Shown: positions 34,222-46,732, counted from the stretch's first letter. The stretch is DNA of 64,000 nt from Cupriavidus sp. (GCA_031181345.1 JAPSLC010000019.1:1-64000); one strand, 5' to 3'. Made by a program: numbers and translations. The notes: generated by a model from the sequence alone, not told the origin.

Positions 34222-35744
34222 CAGGCTGCATGGCCGCCATGGGGCGCGGCCATGCCCGTGTTGGATGCGCCATCGGCGACAACACCGGCCGCACCGTCGG
34301 CCGTGACCTCGGCGACCTCCGGCGTCACCGACACCGGCGCGGTGCGCGTGCGCAGCAGCATGCCGCCCAGCACCGCAGCGATGAGCGCGAACACCGCGCC
34401 GACCAGGAACGCGCTGTGATACCCGGCATTCAGTGCCTCGGCGGGCGCGCCGCCGGCTGCGGCCACCCCCGCGGTGCGGCCCGCCGCCAGACTGGCGAGC
34501 ACCGCCAGCCCGAGCGCCCCGCCCATCATGAACGAGGTATTGACCACGCCCGACGCCAGGCCGGAATCGCTGGGCTTGACGTCGCTCATCGCCGCCAGCA
34601 GCACCGGATTGAACGCGATGCCCGCGCCCAGCCCGAGCAGCAGCATGCCGGGCAGCACGTCGACGGCGAAGCTGCCGTCGACCGGCGCGCGCGCGAACAG
34701 CAGCAGGCCCAGCGCCGCCAGCAGCAGCCCGCCGGCCAGCGGCGTGCGCACGCCGTAGCGCATCACCAGGCGGGCGGACAGGCCCAGCGAGAACGCCGCC
34801 ATGATCAGGTTGGCCGGCAGGAAGGCCAGGCCGACCTGCATCGGCGTGTAGCCCAGCACCAGTTGCAGATACAGCGCCGAGATGAAGAACCAGGCGAACA
34901 TGGCCGCGGCCCACAGCACGCCGACCACGTTCGAGACCGCGACATTGCGCAGCCGGAACAGCCCGAGCGGCATCAGCGGATGCGCGACGCGCGACTCGAT
35001 CAGCAGGAACACCAGCAGCAGCGCCACGGCCATGCCGAGCATCGACACGGTCTGCGCGGCCAGCCAGCCGACCTCGTTGCCATTGACCACGGCGTAGACC
35101 GCCAGCATCAGCGAGACCGTGATGGTCACCGCGCCGCCGACATCGAGCCGCTGCCCGTTGGCCGAGCCCGGCAGGTTCGGAATCAGCGCCAGGCACAGCG
35201 CATAGACCGCGACGCCGATCGGCAGGTTGACCAGGAAGATCCAGTGCCAGCTCAAGGCGCTGGTCAGCAGGCCGCCGAGCAGCACGCCGATGCTGCCGCC
35301 GCCGGCGCAGACGAAGCCATAGACGCCCATCGCCTTGGCGCGGTCGGACGGCGTGGAGAACAGATCCATGATCAGCGACAGCGCCACCGCGGACACCACC
35401 GCCCCGCCGACGCCCTGCACCGCGCGCGCGGCGACCAGCAGGCCCTGCGACTGCGCCACGCCGCAGGCCAGCGAGGCGAGCGTAAACAGCGTGATGCCGA
35501 GCAGGAACAGCCGGCGGTGGCCAAACAGGTCGCCGAGCCGCCCGCCGAGCAGCAGGAAGCCGCCGAAGGTCAGCATGTAGGCGTTGACGACCCAGACCAG
35601 CGCGGTCTCGGTGAAGCCAAGCTCGTTGCGGATCGACGGCAGGGCGACGTTCACGATGGTCGTGTCGAGCACGATCATCAGCTCGCCGAGACATAGGACC
35701 ATCAGCGCGAGCCAGCGCTTGCGGTCATCGAGGGTGTGCTGCAT
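34221..35744 (-). CDS. MFS drug exporter, DHA2 (EmrB/QacA) family
   Basis: A 507-aa 14-helix proton-driven exporter. LCLGELMIVLDTTIVNVALPSI at the start, the VNAYMLTFGGFLLLGGRLGDLFGHRR motif A and ALSWHWIFLVNLPIG are diagnostic. The last 40 residues form a soluble Ala/Val-rich tail. The ATG at 35744 has AAAAGGACACGCC upstream. It is expressed with the downstream TetR gene. The drug spectrum cannot be told from the sequence. Confidence 0.92.
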   Translation of the reverse strand: MQHTLDDRKRWLALMVLCLGELMIVLDTTIVNVALPSIRNELGFTETALVWVVNAYMLTFGGFLLLGGRLGDLFGHRRLFLLGITLFTLASLACGVAQSQGLLVAARAVQGVGGAVVSAVALSLIMDLFSTPSDRAKAMGVYGFVCAGGGSIGVLLGGLLTSALSWHWIFLVNLPIGVAVYALCLALIPNLPGSANGQRLDVGGAVTITVSLMLAVYAVVNGNEVGWLAAQTVSMLGMAVALLLVFLLIESRVAHPLMPLGLFRLRNVAVSNVVGVLWAAAMFAWFFISALYLQLVLGYTPMQVGLAFLPANLIMAAFSLGLSARLVMRYGVRTPLAGGLLLAALGLLLFARAPVDGSFAVDVLPGMLLLGLGAGIAFNPVLLAAMSDVKPSDSGLASGVVNTSFMMGGALGLAVLASLAAGRTAGVAAAGGAPAEALNAGYHSAFLVGAVFALIAAVLGGMLLRTRTAPVSVTPEVAEVTADGAAGVVADGASNTGMAAPHGGHAA

Positions 35745-35821
35745 GGCGTGTCCTTTTTCGGTTCTTGGTTTTTGTTTGTGTTTTCTGCTTTAGGAGCGTT
35801 GACGCGCGGGCGTTTTGCGCA

Positions 35822-35868
35822 GTTGTGTACAGCGTTCACAACCATAGCACACAAATGGACAATGTCCA
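35822..35868 (-). promoter_or_regulatory. MFS-tetR promoter with two inverted-repeat operators
   Basis: On the minus strand, -35 TGGACA (35863-35868) and -10 TATGGT (35841-35846) are 16 bp apart. The -35 is half of a perfect palindrome TGGACA-A-TGTCCA (35856-35868). A second inverted repeat, GTTGTG and CACAAC with 9 bp between (35822-35842), overlaps the -10 box and start region. Both fit TetR-family operators. Confidence 0.6.
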
Positions 35869-35927
35869 CTTCTGTCTCGTCATGTTGGCTTTTCGACGCA
35901 TGACAGGTTGGGGCTCGATGCGGATTT

Positions 35928-35957
35928 GCTCCCTCTCCCACGAGTGGAAGAGGGAGC
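35928..35957. repeat. Degenerate single unit of REP family 1
   Basis: GCTCCCTCTCCCA, loop CGAG, then TGGAAGAGGGAGC: a 9-bp stem, one mismatch, then 3 bp. It starts 5 bp after the stop of the LysR gene on the minus strand and may end its transcript. It is related to the paired units at 9231 and 57445. Confidence 0.6.
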
Positions 35958-35962
35958 CGGTA

Positions 35963-36970
35963 TCAAGCGTTTTCGGCGCCGCCGCTCGCCCTGCCCGCCC
36001 TGCTGGCCCGGCCCGCGCCCTGCCCGTCGGCTCGCAGCACCGTCATCTCGGCCAGATAGTCGAGCAGGCGCTTGACCGCCGGCGAACGCGGCCGCTTGTC
36101 GCGCACGATCAGCTGCGCGTCGGCGGCCTCCAGCACCGCGTTGCGCACCGGCAGCGCGACCAGCTGGTCGCCCAGCTCGCGCGCGACCGCCAGTGCCGGC
36201 AGGAAGGTCACGCCCAGGCCGGTGCTGGCGTAATGCTTCAGCGCGGCGATCGAGTTGGTGGTCAGCGCCGCGGTGAAGCGAACCTTCTCGGTCAGCTCGA
36301 CCAGCTGGATCACCTGGCGCAGGCCGAAGCCCGGCGTCATCAGGCCGACCGGATACGGCAGGATGTCGGCGATCGTCAGCGCCTTGCCGCGCCGCGCGAG
36401 CGGATGGTCGGGACGCGCGATCACGCAGACCGGCTGGCGCCGCGCCGTCAGGACGCGCAGCGTGGGCTCCGGCGGCGGCGCGTAGGCCAGACCTACGTGC
36501 GCGCGGTCTTCCGCCACCGCCCGCACCACTTCGTTGACGTTCATCAGCTCGAGCGTGACGTTGATCTTCGGATAGCGCTGGCAGAACTCGTTGAGCACCG
36601 CGTGGATCAGTTCGTCGATAAACCCCTCGCCGGCGACGATCTGGATCTGCCCGCGCTGCAGCCCATTGAGTTCCTGCAGCCGCGCCAGCAGCGTCTCCTC
36701 GCCGGCGAGCCGCTCGCGGTAGTGGTCGAGCACCAGCTGGGCGGCCTCGGTCGGCATCACGCCGCGGCCGCGGCGCTCGAGCAGCGTCGCGCCGAGTTCG
36801 TCTTCGAGCTGCTGGATCTGCCGGCTGATCACCGAGGGTTCGACGTCGAGCTTGTCGGCGGCGGCGCGGATCGAGCCGGCGGCGACGGCGGCGTAGAAGT
36901 AGCGCAGCCGACGTTCGCTGAGTCCGGCCGGCAAGGCGCCGTCGCGGTTCGGATCGGGGGACAGGGACAC
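35963..36970 (-). CDS. LysR-family transcriptional regulator
   Basis: A 335-aa regulator. The helix-turn-helix is at about residues 20-80 (LRYFYAAVAAGSIRAAADKLDVEPSVISRQIQQLEDELG), with the periplasmic-binding-protein-like effector domain from about 105 to 305. The start is GTG at 36970 with AAGGAAA upstream. It is divergent from the ACS-type MFS gene at 37225, which it probably controls together with the M81 peptidase gene. The 254-bp gap should hold its binding site. The tail is rich in Gly, Arg and Ala. Confidence 0.9.
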   Translation of the reverse strand: MSLSPDPNRDGALPAGLSERRLRYFYAAVAAGSIRAAADKLDVEPSVISRQIQQLEDELGATLLERRGRGVMPTEAAQLVLDHYRERLAGEETLLARLQELNGLQRGQIQIVAGEGFIDELIHAVLNEFCQRYPKINVTLELMNVNEVVRAVAEDRAHVGLAYAPPPEPTLRVLTARRQPVCVIARPDHPLARRGKALTIADILPYPVGLMTPGFGLRQVIQLVELTEKVRFTAALTTNSIAALKHYASTGLGVTFLPALAVARELGDQLVALPVRNAVLEAADAQLIVRDKRPRSPAVKRLLDYLAEMTVLRADGQGAGRASRAGRASGGAENA

Positions 36971-37224
36971 GGCGTTTCCTTGAAGGTAGCTGCCAAGATC
37001 GCTGCGAGGCGGCCGTCATGGCCGGCTGCAGCGTTGACCAAAAAGCAACGGAATCGTACAGCGATGGCTATTGTTCCTCAACGGCAGCCTTGGCAACAAT
37101 GCGCGAAGGCCGGCGCCGCCCCAGCGCGGACGCCGGCCCCACGGGATAACGACAGCACAACGACATCAGAACAAACGCCCGTCCTGCCAACCCCGCACCG
37201 TGCCCGCGGCACCCGGAGACATCG

Positions 37225-38559
37225 ATGCAACAGACCACCACCTCGTGGAATCCATCGGACGCGATGGCCGCCACGCCCGACGCGCTGGCGCCGATCTATC
37301 GCAAGATCAGCCTGCGCGTGCTGCCCTTCCTGCTGCTGTGCTACGTGTTCGCCTATCTGGACCGGGTCAACATCGGCTTTGCCAAGCTGCAGATGCAGCA
37401 GGACGTCGGCATCAGCGACGCGGTCTACGGGCTGGGCGCCGGCATCTTCTTCCTTGGCTACGTGATGTTCGAGGTGCCGAGCAATCTGCTGCTGGCGCGG
37501 ATCGGCGCGCGCAAGACCATCAGCCGGATCATGGTGCTGTGGGGCGCCACCTCGGCGTGCATGCTGTTCGTGCGCGACGCGCACAGCTTCTATGCGCTGC
37601 GCTTCCTGCTCGGCGTATTCGAAGCCGGCTTCGCGCCGGGCATGATTTTCTATCTGACCTACTGGTACGGCGGCGCCCGCATGGCGCGCGTGATGGCGAT
37701 CGTGATGCTGGCCGGCCCGATCGGCGGCATGGCGGGCGGCCCGGTGTCGACCTGGATCATGACCGCGCTGGCCGGCGCGCATGGCCTGGCCGGCTGGCAA
37801 TGGATGTTCCTGATCGAGGGGCTGCCGTGCGTGCTGCTCGGCGTGGTGGCCTACTTCTTCCTCGACGACACGCCGGCGCAGGCGCGCTGGCTGAGCGACC
37901 ACGAGCGCCGGCTGCTGGCGCACGACATCGGCGCCGCGCGCGCCGGCGGCGGCCATCACAGCTTTGCCACCGTGCTGCGCGATCCGCGCATCTATGCGCT
38001 CGCCTTCGGCTACTTCTGCCTGATCAGCGGCATCTATGCAGTCAGCTTCTGGCTGCCGACGATCCTGAAGGGCGCGGGCGTGACCAGCACGATGGCGATC
38101 GGCATGTATTCAGCGGTGCCTTACGTGGCCGCCGCGATCCTGATGTTCCTGGCAGCGCGCAGCTCCGACCGCCGTCAGGAGCGTCGCTGGCACAGCGCGA
38201 CGCTGGCCTTCGTCGGTGCCGCCACGCTGGCGATCGCGGCCTTCACCGCCGACAACCTGACGCTGTCGCTGGTCAGCATCACCGTCGCGACCGCCGCGAT
38301 GTGGGCCGCCTACACGGTGTTCTGGGCGATCCCTTCCGAATATCTGCAGGGCACCGCGGCCGCCGGCGGCATCGCGCTGATCAACAGCCTAGGGTTGCTC
38401 GGCGGCTTCGTCAGCCCGACGCTGATCGGCGCGGTCAAGGACCTGACCGGTTCGCTCGAAGGCGGGCTGCTGGCGATGGTGGCGCTGCTGGCCGCGGGCG
38501 GTCTGGCAATCCTGCTGAACCGGCTGCCGAAGCACCGCGTGCCCGCTGCGGTGCGCTGA
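37225..38559 (+). CDS. MFS transporter, anion:cation symporter (ACS) family
   Basis: A 444-aa 12-helix importer of the ACS family, typically for carboxylates or sugar acids. Motifs: LLLCYVFAYLDRVNIGFAKLQMQ (about 36-58), GYVMFEVPSNLLLARIGAR and the FEAGFAPGMIFYLTYWY segment. CGGAGAC precedes the ATG. The next gene (M81 peptidase, 76 bp on) is on the same strand, so the transporter may import the substrate of that enzyme. Regulation by the divergent LysR protein is likely. Confidence 0.92.
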   Translation: MQQTTTSWNPSDAMAATPDALAPIYRKISLRVLPFLLLCYVFAYLDRVNIGFAKLQMQQDVGISDAVYGLGAGIFFLGYVMFEVPSNLLLARIGARKTISRIMVLWGATSACMLFVRDAHSFYALRFLLGVFEAGFAPGMIFYLTYWYGGARMARVMAIVMLAGPIGGMAGGPVSTWIMTALAGAHGLAGWQWMFLIEGLPCVLLGVVAYFFLDDTPAQARWLSDHERRLLAHDIGAARAGGGHHSFATVLRDPRIYALAFGYFCLISGIYAVSFWLPTILKGAGVTSTMAIGMYSAVPYVAAAILMFLAARSSDRRQERRWHSATLAFVGAATLAIAAFTADNLTLSLVSITVATAAMWAAYTVFWAIPSEYLQGTAAAGGIALINSLGLLGGFVSPTLIGAVKDLTGSLEGGLLAMVALLAAGGLAILLNRLPKHRVPAAVR

Positions 38560-38635
38560 CGTGCGCTGACGCGGCTGTGGCCTCGCTTGCCCCAACGCCT
38601 TTTTTTCCCGTTTCGATTTGACCGACTACCGACCC

Positions 38636-40171
38636 ATGCGCATCCTTCTCGCCGGTTTCCAGCACGAGACCAATACCTTCGCCCCGTCCAAGGCCCACTA
38701 CGACAACTTCGTCCGCGGCGAAGGCTTTCCCGCGATGGTGCGCGGCGTCGACGTGCTGGCGCTGCGCGAGGTCAATATCCCGGCGGGCGGCTTCCTGCGC
38801 GCGATCGGCGAGCTGATGCGCAATGAAGCGGAACTGCTGCCGGTGATCTGGGCCGGCGCCAGCCCTTCGGCGCATGTCGCCACCGACGCGTTCGAGCGCA
38901 TCGCCGGAGAGATCGTCGACGCGGCGCGCGCGCACCGGCCCGACGCGATCTATCTGGACCTGCATGGCGCGATGGTCACCGACGAGCACGACGATGGCGA
39001 AGGGGAGCTGCTGGCGCGGCTGCGTGCCGCGGCCGGTGCCGGCGTGCCGATCGTCGCGAGCCTGGACCTGCATGCCAACGTGACGCAGCGCATGCTGGAG
39101 AGCGCCGATGCGCTGGTCGCCTATCGCACCTATCCGCACGTCGACATGGCCGACACCGGCGCGCGCGCGGCGCGATTGCTGCAGCGTCTGCTCATGGACC
39201 GCAACGGCGGCAACGGCCGGCCGCTGCATCGTGCGGCGCGGCGCCTGCCGTTCCTGATTCCGATCAACGGCCAGTGCACCTTCCTCGAACCGGCCCGCGG
39301 GATCTATGCGCTGCTCGACGAGCTCGAACGCGAGCTGGACGGCGTGGTGTCGCTGTCGTTCACGCCGGGCTTTCCGGCGGCGGACTTCGCCGAATGCGGC
39401 GGCGTGGTGTGGGGCTATGGCGACGACGCGGCCCGTATCGAACAGGCGGTCGCCGCGCTGACCGAGGCCGTCGTCGCGCGCGAGGCCGACTGGGCGGTGC
39501 CCTTTCTGACGCCGGGCGAGGCGGTGCAGGAAGCGATGCGGCTGTCGCAACAGGCGAGCCGCCCGGTGGTCATTGCCGACACGCAGGACAACCCGGGCGC
39601 CGGCGGCGACTCGAACACGACCGGCATGCTGCGCGCGCTGGTGCGCGCCGGTGCGACCGAGGCCGCGATGGGGCTGATCGTCGATCCCGAAGCCGTGCGC
39701 GCCGCGCATGCCGCCGGCGTCGGCCGCGATATCACGATCGCGCTCGGTGGCCAGTCGGGCGTGCCGGGCGACGCGCCGTTCGAGGCGACCTTCCGCGTCG
39801 CGCAGCTGTCCGACGGCCGCTGCCGTTTCGATGGTCCGATGATGAACGGCATGGACGTCGACGTCGGCCCCGCGGCGCGGCTGACGATCGGCGGCGTGCA
39901 GGTGGTGGTCAGCACGGGCAAGGCGCAGATGCTGGACCGCAATCTGTACCGGATGGCCGGCGTCGAGCCGGAGCGGATGAAGATCCTCGTCAACAAGAGC
40001 TCGGTGCATTTCCGCGCCGACTTCCAGCCGATCGCCGAGGCCGTGCTGGTGGCCAAGGCACCGGGTCCGCTGCTGGCCGACCCGGCCGATCTGCCGTGGA
40101 AGAAGTTGCCGGCGGGATTGCGGCTGCGGCCGCTGGGGCCGGCGTTCGAGGGGCCGGTGACGCAGCGTTGA
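38636..40171 (+). CDS. M81 family metallopeptidase (MlrC-like)
   Basis: A 511-aa protein of the MlrC/DUF1485 family. HETNTFAPS (about residues 10-18), DLHGAMVTDEHDDGEGE and SLDLHANVT carry the His/Asp metal ligands, and DTQDNPGAGGDSNTTGML is typical of the second domain. MlrC completes microcystin breakdown in sphingomonads, but most members act on other small peptides or amides, so the substrate here is open. The ATG at 38636 begins at the first conserved strand; a TTG six codons upstream is also possible. A T-rich run (38600-38610) precedes it. Confidence 0.88.
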   Translation: MRILLAGFQHETNTFAPSKAHYDNFVRGEGFPAMVRGVDVLALREVNIPAGGFLRAIGELMRNEAELLPVIWAGASPSAHVATDAFERIAGEIVDAARAHRPDAIYLDLHGAMVTDEHDDGEGELLARLRAAAGAGVPIVASLDLHANVTQRMLESADALVAYRTYPHVDMADTGARAARLLQRLLMDRNGGNGRPLHRAARRLPFLIPINGQCTFLEPARGIYALLDELERELDGVVSLSFTPGFPAADFAECGGVVWGYGDDAARIEQAVAALTEAVVAREADWAVPFLTPGEAVQEAMRLSQQASRPVVIADTQDNPGAGGDSNTTGMLRALVRAGATEAAMGLIVDPEAVRAAHAAGVGRDITIALGGQSGVPGDAPFEATFRVAQLSDGRCRFDGPMMNGMDVDVGPAARLTIGGVQVVVSTGKAQMLDRNLYRMAGVEPERMKILVNKSSVHFRADFQPIAEAVLVAKAPGPLLADPADLPWKKLPAGLRLRPLGPAFEGPVTQR

Positions 40172-40187
40172 ACACCGTCAGTGGAAA

Positions 40188-43709
<3,522 letters not shown>

Positions 43710-43738
43710 AACACTGCGAGGGGAATGCCTTGGATCGA

Positions 43739-43758
43739 TACTGTATATTTATACAGTA
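43739..43758 (-). promoter_or_regulatory. LexA (SOS) box of dnaE2
   Basis: TACTGTATATTTATACAGTA is a near-perfect E. coli-type LexA operator (CTGT-N8-ACAG). It lies about 30 bp upstream of the dnaE2 GTG, so it should cover the promoter and make dnaE2 damage-inducible. Confidence 0.95.
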
Positions 43759-44101
43759 TCGCCCTTGGACAAGGCAAGCCACATCACGGCACGCGGGCAC
43801 ATCAGCTCAATGAAAATTGAGCGATTGCTACCGAGTCGATATCTCACCTGAGAAATCCAACTCAGGGCGGTCCTGTTCGGTCGGCTTCTCGTTGACCGCG
43901 TGCATGAAATCCTCGTCGACGGGGCCGACCACCTCGTCGAGCCACTTCCAATCGGCGGCAATGACCATTTTCAGATTCATCTCCGATTACGACGCAGTTT
44001 GTCGCAGGGGACTCTGGCCGAGCGTTTGTCGTCTAAACCGCCACGCCGCTACGGCGGCTACTATGCGAGCACGTCAAACAAAGTTCAACCGGCGGGTGAC
44101 G
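43759..44101. other. 343-bp gap between dnaE2 promoter and imuB
   Basis: This stretch has lower GC than its neighbours and holds the antitoxin-like remnant at 43828-43980. The remainder shows no credible gene on either strand. Foreign or decayed DNA inserted between imuB and dnaE2 would explain why dnaE2 has its own SOS box. Confidence 0.5.
43828..43980 (-). pseudogene. Remnant of a VapB-like antitoxin gene (C-terminal part)
   Basis: A 50-codon minus-strand frame, MNLKMVIAADWKWLDEVVG then PVDEDFMHAVNEKPTEQ and DRPELDFSG. The pattern W-WLD-GPVD-DF-E-P-EQ-RPELDF is typical of the C-terminal tail of AbrB/SpoVT-fold VapB antitoxins. An in-frame TAA lies three codons before the ATG, so the N-terminal DNA-binding domain is missing, and no PIN toxin gene follows downstream. 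It is probably a decayed toxin-antitoxin locus. The match is from pattern memory, not from a search. Confidence 0.45.
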
Positions 44102-45766
44102 TTATCCAAACAACCCCTGCAAAAACCACCGGCACTCCCCCTCCTCCTCTCCCTCGCGTCCGGGGCGTTCGCGGTAGACCCAGCAGCGCAGGCCGTCGCT
44201 GCGTTCGGCGATGAAGTAGTCGCGCGTGGCGAGGGCGCCGTCCCACCAGCCTGACTCGATGCGCTCGGGCCGGGACAGCAGCGTCAGCGGGGTGCCGTGG
44301 CAGGGGCGATGCCGGCGTACCGGCAGGCGCAGCGGCGGTTCCAGCAGCCACAGCGGGCGGTCTGGCAAGGCCGTCCCATCGGCCGAAGCCATCGAAGCGC
44401 GCGTCGAATCCCGCGTCGAAGCGCGCGGCGATGCGCTGGCGCGGCCCGTGCCGGCTTCGTCGACCGGCCGCCAGCGGTTGGCGCATTCGGGCCGATGGTC
44501 GGCCAGCGGATGCGGCTGCAATACGTTCTCGCGGCCCAGCCGCGCCACCAGAGTATCGAGCACGCGGCCGAGCTCGGCCTGGCCGCCGCCCGGTTCGGGA
44601 AACAGCGTGTCGCTCTGCGGCAGGCATTCGGCCACGGTGTCGACCTTCAGCATCAGGCCGACCACCGGGGCCTCGAACTGCAGCCGATCGAGCTTTTCCT
44701 GCAGCAGCCTGGACAGATGCACCGGATCGCGGCTGGGCTGGGCCAGGCTGACCGTCACCGGCGTGGCGGCGATGGCGGCGTCGCGCCGCTGGCGTTCGTG
44801 TTCGAGCCGCAGCACGAAGCGCGTGACGCCGGCCTGATGCGCCGTCAGCCAGCCGGCCACCGCCTGCAGCAGACGCTGGGCGCCGGCCAGCACGCCGGCG
44901 GCGGACTCGGTCCGTCCCGGCAATTCCATCCGCTCGGCGAAGGTCGGCGGCGCGGCGAACCAGCCCAGTTGCGCCGGCGTCTCGCCATAGGCCTGGTCCA
45001 GCCGCGCCAGCAACTCCGTGCCGAGCCGGCGCTGCAGGCCCGCGCGCGGCAGCCAGCGGACCTCACCGACGGTGCGGCAGCCGATGCCGTCGAGCCAGCG
45101 CGGATCGGCCAGGCTCGCCAGCATCTCGACCGGAAGCCGGTCCAGCAGCCGTGCCATCCGCTCTGCCCTGACCGCGCGCCGCGCGGGGCGCAGCACCTGG
45201 CCGCGGCGTCCCAGCCGCAGCGGCATCGCGGCCAGCCAGGCGGCGCCATGGGCGGTGGTGCCGCAGCCGATCTGAGCGAAGGTGCCGAGGCTGCGCACGC
45301 AGGCGCGCACCGCGCGGCATAGCGCGCGGTGGCCGCCGAACAGGCGCAGGCTGGCGGTCACGTCGAGCGCGACGGTGGCGGGGCCGAGTGCCTCGTCCAT
45401 CGTGACCTGTGGCGTGAAGCGCAGCAGGGCCAGCGCGGCGGCGGTCAGCAGTTGCGCCTCGGCGGCCGGATCGCGCTCCAGATGCACGATCTCCGCCGAC
45501 AGCGCCTGCACGCCCCCGCGTCGCATGCCGGCGGACACGCCCAGCGCCATCGCCGGCCGGTTGGCCAGCACCACCCGCTCCTGCTCCAGCACGACCGTCG
45601 GCACCGCATGGCTGAGCGTGCCGCCGATGCTGCCATTGCTGCCATTGCTGCCATTGCTGCCATGACTGCCGATGCTGCCGGCGCTGACGGACCCGCTGTC
45701 AGGCCAGATGGGGTGCAGCGCGTCCAGCGGCAGGCGCGGCAGATGCACCGCGATCCAGAACGGCAT
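44102..45766 (-). CDS. imuB: ImuB, inactive Y-family polymerase-like mutasome subunit
   Basis: A 554-aa Y-family DNA polymerase homologue that links ImuA and DnaE2 to the beta clamp during SOS mutagenesis. The fold is recognisable from MDEALGPATVALDVTASLRLFGG (about 122-144) and DGIGCRTVGEVRWLPRAGLQ (helix-hairpin-helix). The N-terminal strand, IAVHLPRLPLDALHP, lacks the metal-binding Asp pair of active polymerases, as in other ImuB proteins. A Gly-Ser-Asn tripeptide repeat follows at about residues 35-48. The start overlaps the end of imuA by 68 bp. Confidence 0.92.
   Translation of the reverse strand: MPFWIAVHLPRLPLDALHPIWPDSGSVSAGSIGSHGSNGSNGSNGSIGGTLSHAVPTVVLEQERVVLANRPAMALGVSAGMRRGGVQALSAEIVHLERDPAAEAQLLTAAALALLRFTPQVTMDEALGPATVALDVTASLRLFGGHRALCRAVRACVRSLGTFAQIGCGTTAHGAAWLAAMPLRLGRRGQVLRPARRAVRAERMARLLDRLPVEMLASLADPRWLDGIGCRTVGEVRWLPRAGLQRRLGTELLARLDQAYGETPAQLGWFAAPPTFAERMELPGRTESAAGVLAGAQRLLQAVAGWLTAHQAGVTRFVLRLEHERQRRDAAIAATPVTVSLAQPSRDPVHLSRLLQEKLDRLQFEAPVVGLMLKVDTVAECLPQSDTLFPEPGGGQAELGRVLDTLVARLGRENVLQPHPLADHRPECANRWRPVDEAGTGRASASPRASTRDSTRASMASADGTALPDRPLWLLEPPLRLPVRRHRPCHGTPLTLLSRPERIESGWWDGALATRDYFIAERSDGLRCWVYRERPGREGEEEGECRWFLQGLFG
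45631..45666. repeat. 9-bp tandem repeat inside imuB
   Basis: TGCCATTGC is repeated three times perfectly, with a fourth imperfect copy. On the minus strand it encodes a Gly-Ser-Asn repeat near the N-terminus of ImuB. Unit changes keep the frame. Confidence 0.85.
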
Positions 45767-46643
45767 GGTCGGACTCGTGAAGGGGTTCGTTGGCGGCTGC
45801 GGTGGCGGCTGCGTTGGCAGTTTCGGACGCCGCTTCGGACACCGCCGAGCGCCCGGCCGGCACCGCCGGCATCGCGCCGAGCGGCAGGATCAGCGGGGTA
45901 TCGCGCACCGGCCCGCGCCGCTTGTGGAAGACGATCGACAACGCATTGCCGGGCAGCGGCGCCAGCAGCAGCCGCAGCACCGCCGGCGACGATTCGCGCA
46001 GGGCCGCGGCCGGACGGCAGACCCAGACCACCGCCTCGCTGGCCTGGGCCAGCACCTGCAGGCGCCGCACCGCCTCGGGACGGGCCGAGGGCAGCCACAC
46101 CAGCACGCCGCCGAAGGCCTGGCTGCGCAGCACCTGCTCGGCGGCCCACAGCAGATCGGCCTGTTGGCCTGCCAAGCCTGTCTGGCCGGCCTGGCGAGCC
46201 GGACGCCTGCCCCGGGCGGAGACCTGACGAGCCGCGACCATCTCCTTCTCGCCAGCCCGGACCCAATACACCTGGCGAACCGGCAAACCCCAGGCGGCCA
46301 GCGCCGGCGCATTGAGGGCATGGGGCGCGCCGATCCAGATCAGCCTGCGCCCGGCCTCGGTCAGCGATTGCAGGGCCGGCCGCAGCAGGCGCACTTCGCC
46401 CACGCCGTTGTCCGGGACCAGCAGTTCGGTCACCGCCCCGACCGGCCAGCCACCGCCGGGCAACTGTGCCGACAGCGCGTCGTAGCCCGTCGGCCATACC
46501 GGCAGCGAGGCGGTGCGGCCCAGTTGGCCGGCCCGCCACAGGTCGGGATGGCGCCGTTCCAGTTCGGCCAGCGCGCGCTGGCGATCCAGGGGCGATTCCG
46601 GGAGGGAAGGCGGTGACGTGACGGCAGGCGATGACGCAATCAT
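45699..46643 (-). CDS. imuA: ImuA, RecA-like mutasome accessory protein
   Basis: A 314-aa protein of the ImuA/SulA-RecA-like group. TGYDALSAQLPGGGWPVGAVTELLV (about 52-76) is the usual first segment of this family; a classical Walker A is missing, which is normal for ImuA. LIWIGAPHALNAPALAAWGL and VLVWLPSARPEAVRRLQVLAQASEAVVWVCRP follow. ImuA supports ImuB and DnaE2 in SOS mutagenesis. The last 68 bp overlap imuB. A LexA box lies about 90 bp upstream. The C-terminal 60 residues are low complexity. Confidence 0.88.
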   Translation of the reverse strand: MIASSPAVTSPPSLPESPLDRQRALAELERRHPDLWRAGQLGRTASLPVWPTGYDALSAQLPGGGWPVGAVTELLVPDNGVGEVRLLRPALQSLTEAGRRLIWIGAPHALNAPALAAWGLPVRQVYWVRAGEKEMVAARQVSARGRRPARQAGQTGLAGQQADLLWAAEQVLRSQAFGGVLVWLPSARPEAVRRLQVLAQASEAVVWVCRPAAALRESSPAVLRLLLAPLPGNALSIVFHKRRGPVRDTPLILPLGAMPAVPAGRSAVSEAASETANAAATAAANEPLHESDHAVLDRGASAAPAAGRAAPHLA

Positions 46644-46665
46644 TGTGGTCTCAAGGTCTCTCTGT

Positions 46666-46702
46666 GCGCTTCCTGTGCGCTATATGCGCGCTTCCTGTGC
46701 AC
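46666..46702. repeat. Two 15-bp direct repeats in imuA leader
   Basis: GCGCTTCCTGTGCGC and GCGCTTCCTGTGCAC begin 22 bp apart, two helical turns, between the LexA box and the imuA start. On the minus strand each carries AGGAAGC. They could be a second control site or a simple duplication. Confidence 0.6.
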
Positions 46703-46732
46703 TTCAAAGCGCAGAGAAACTCGGCTTTCGGA

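Noticed and set aside
43817..44254. Plus-strand frame of 145 codons between dnaE2 and imuB
   Set aside because: It runs antisense through the antitoxin remnant and the imuB end, lacks a ribosome-binding site and has no recognisable domain.
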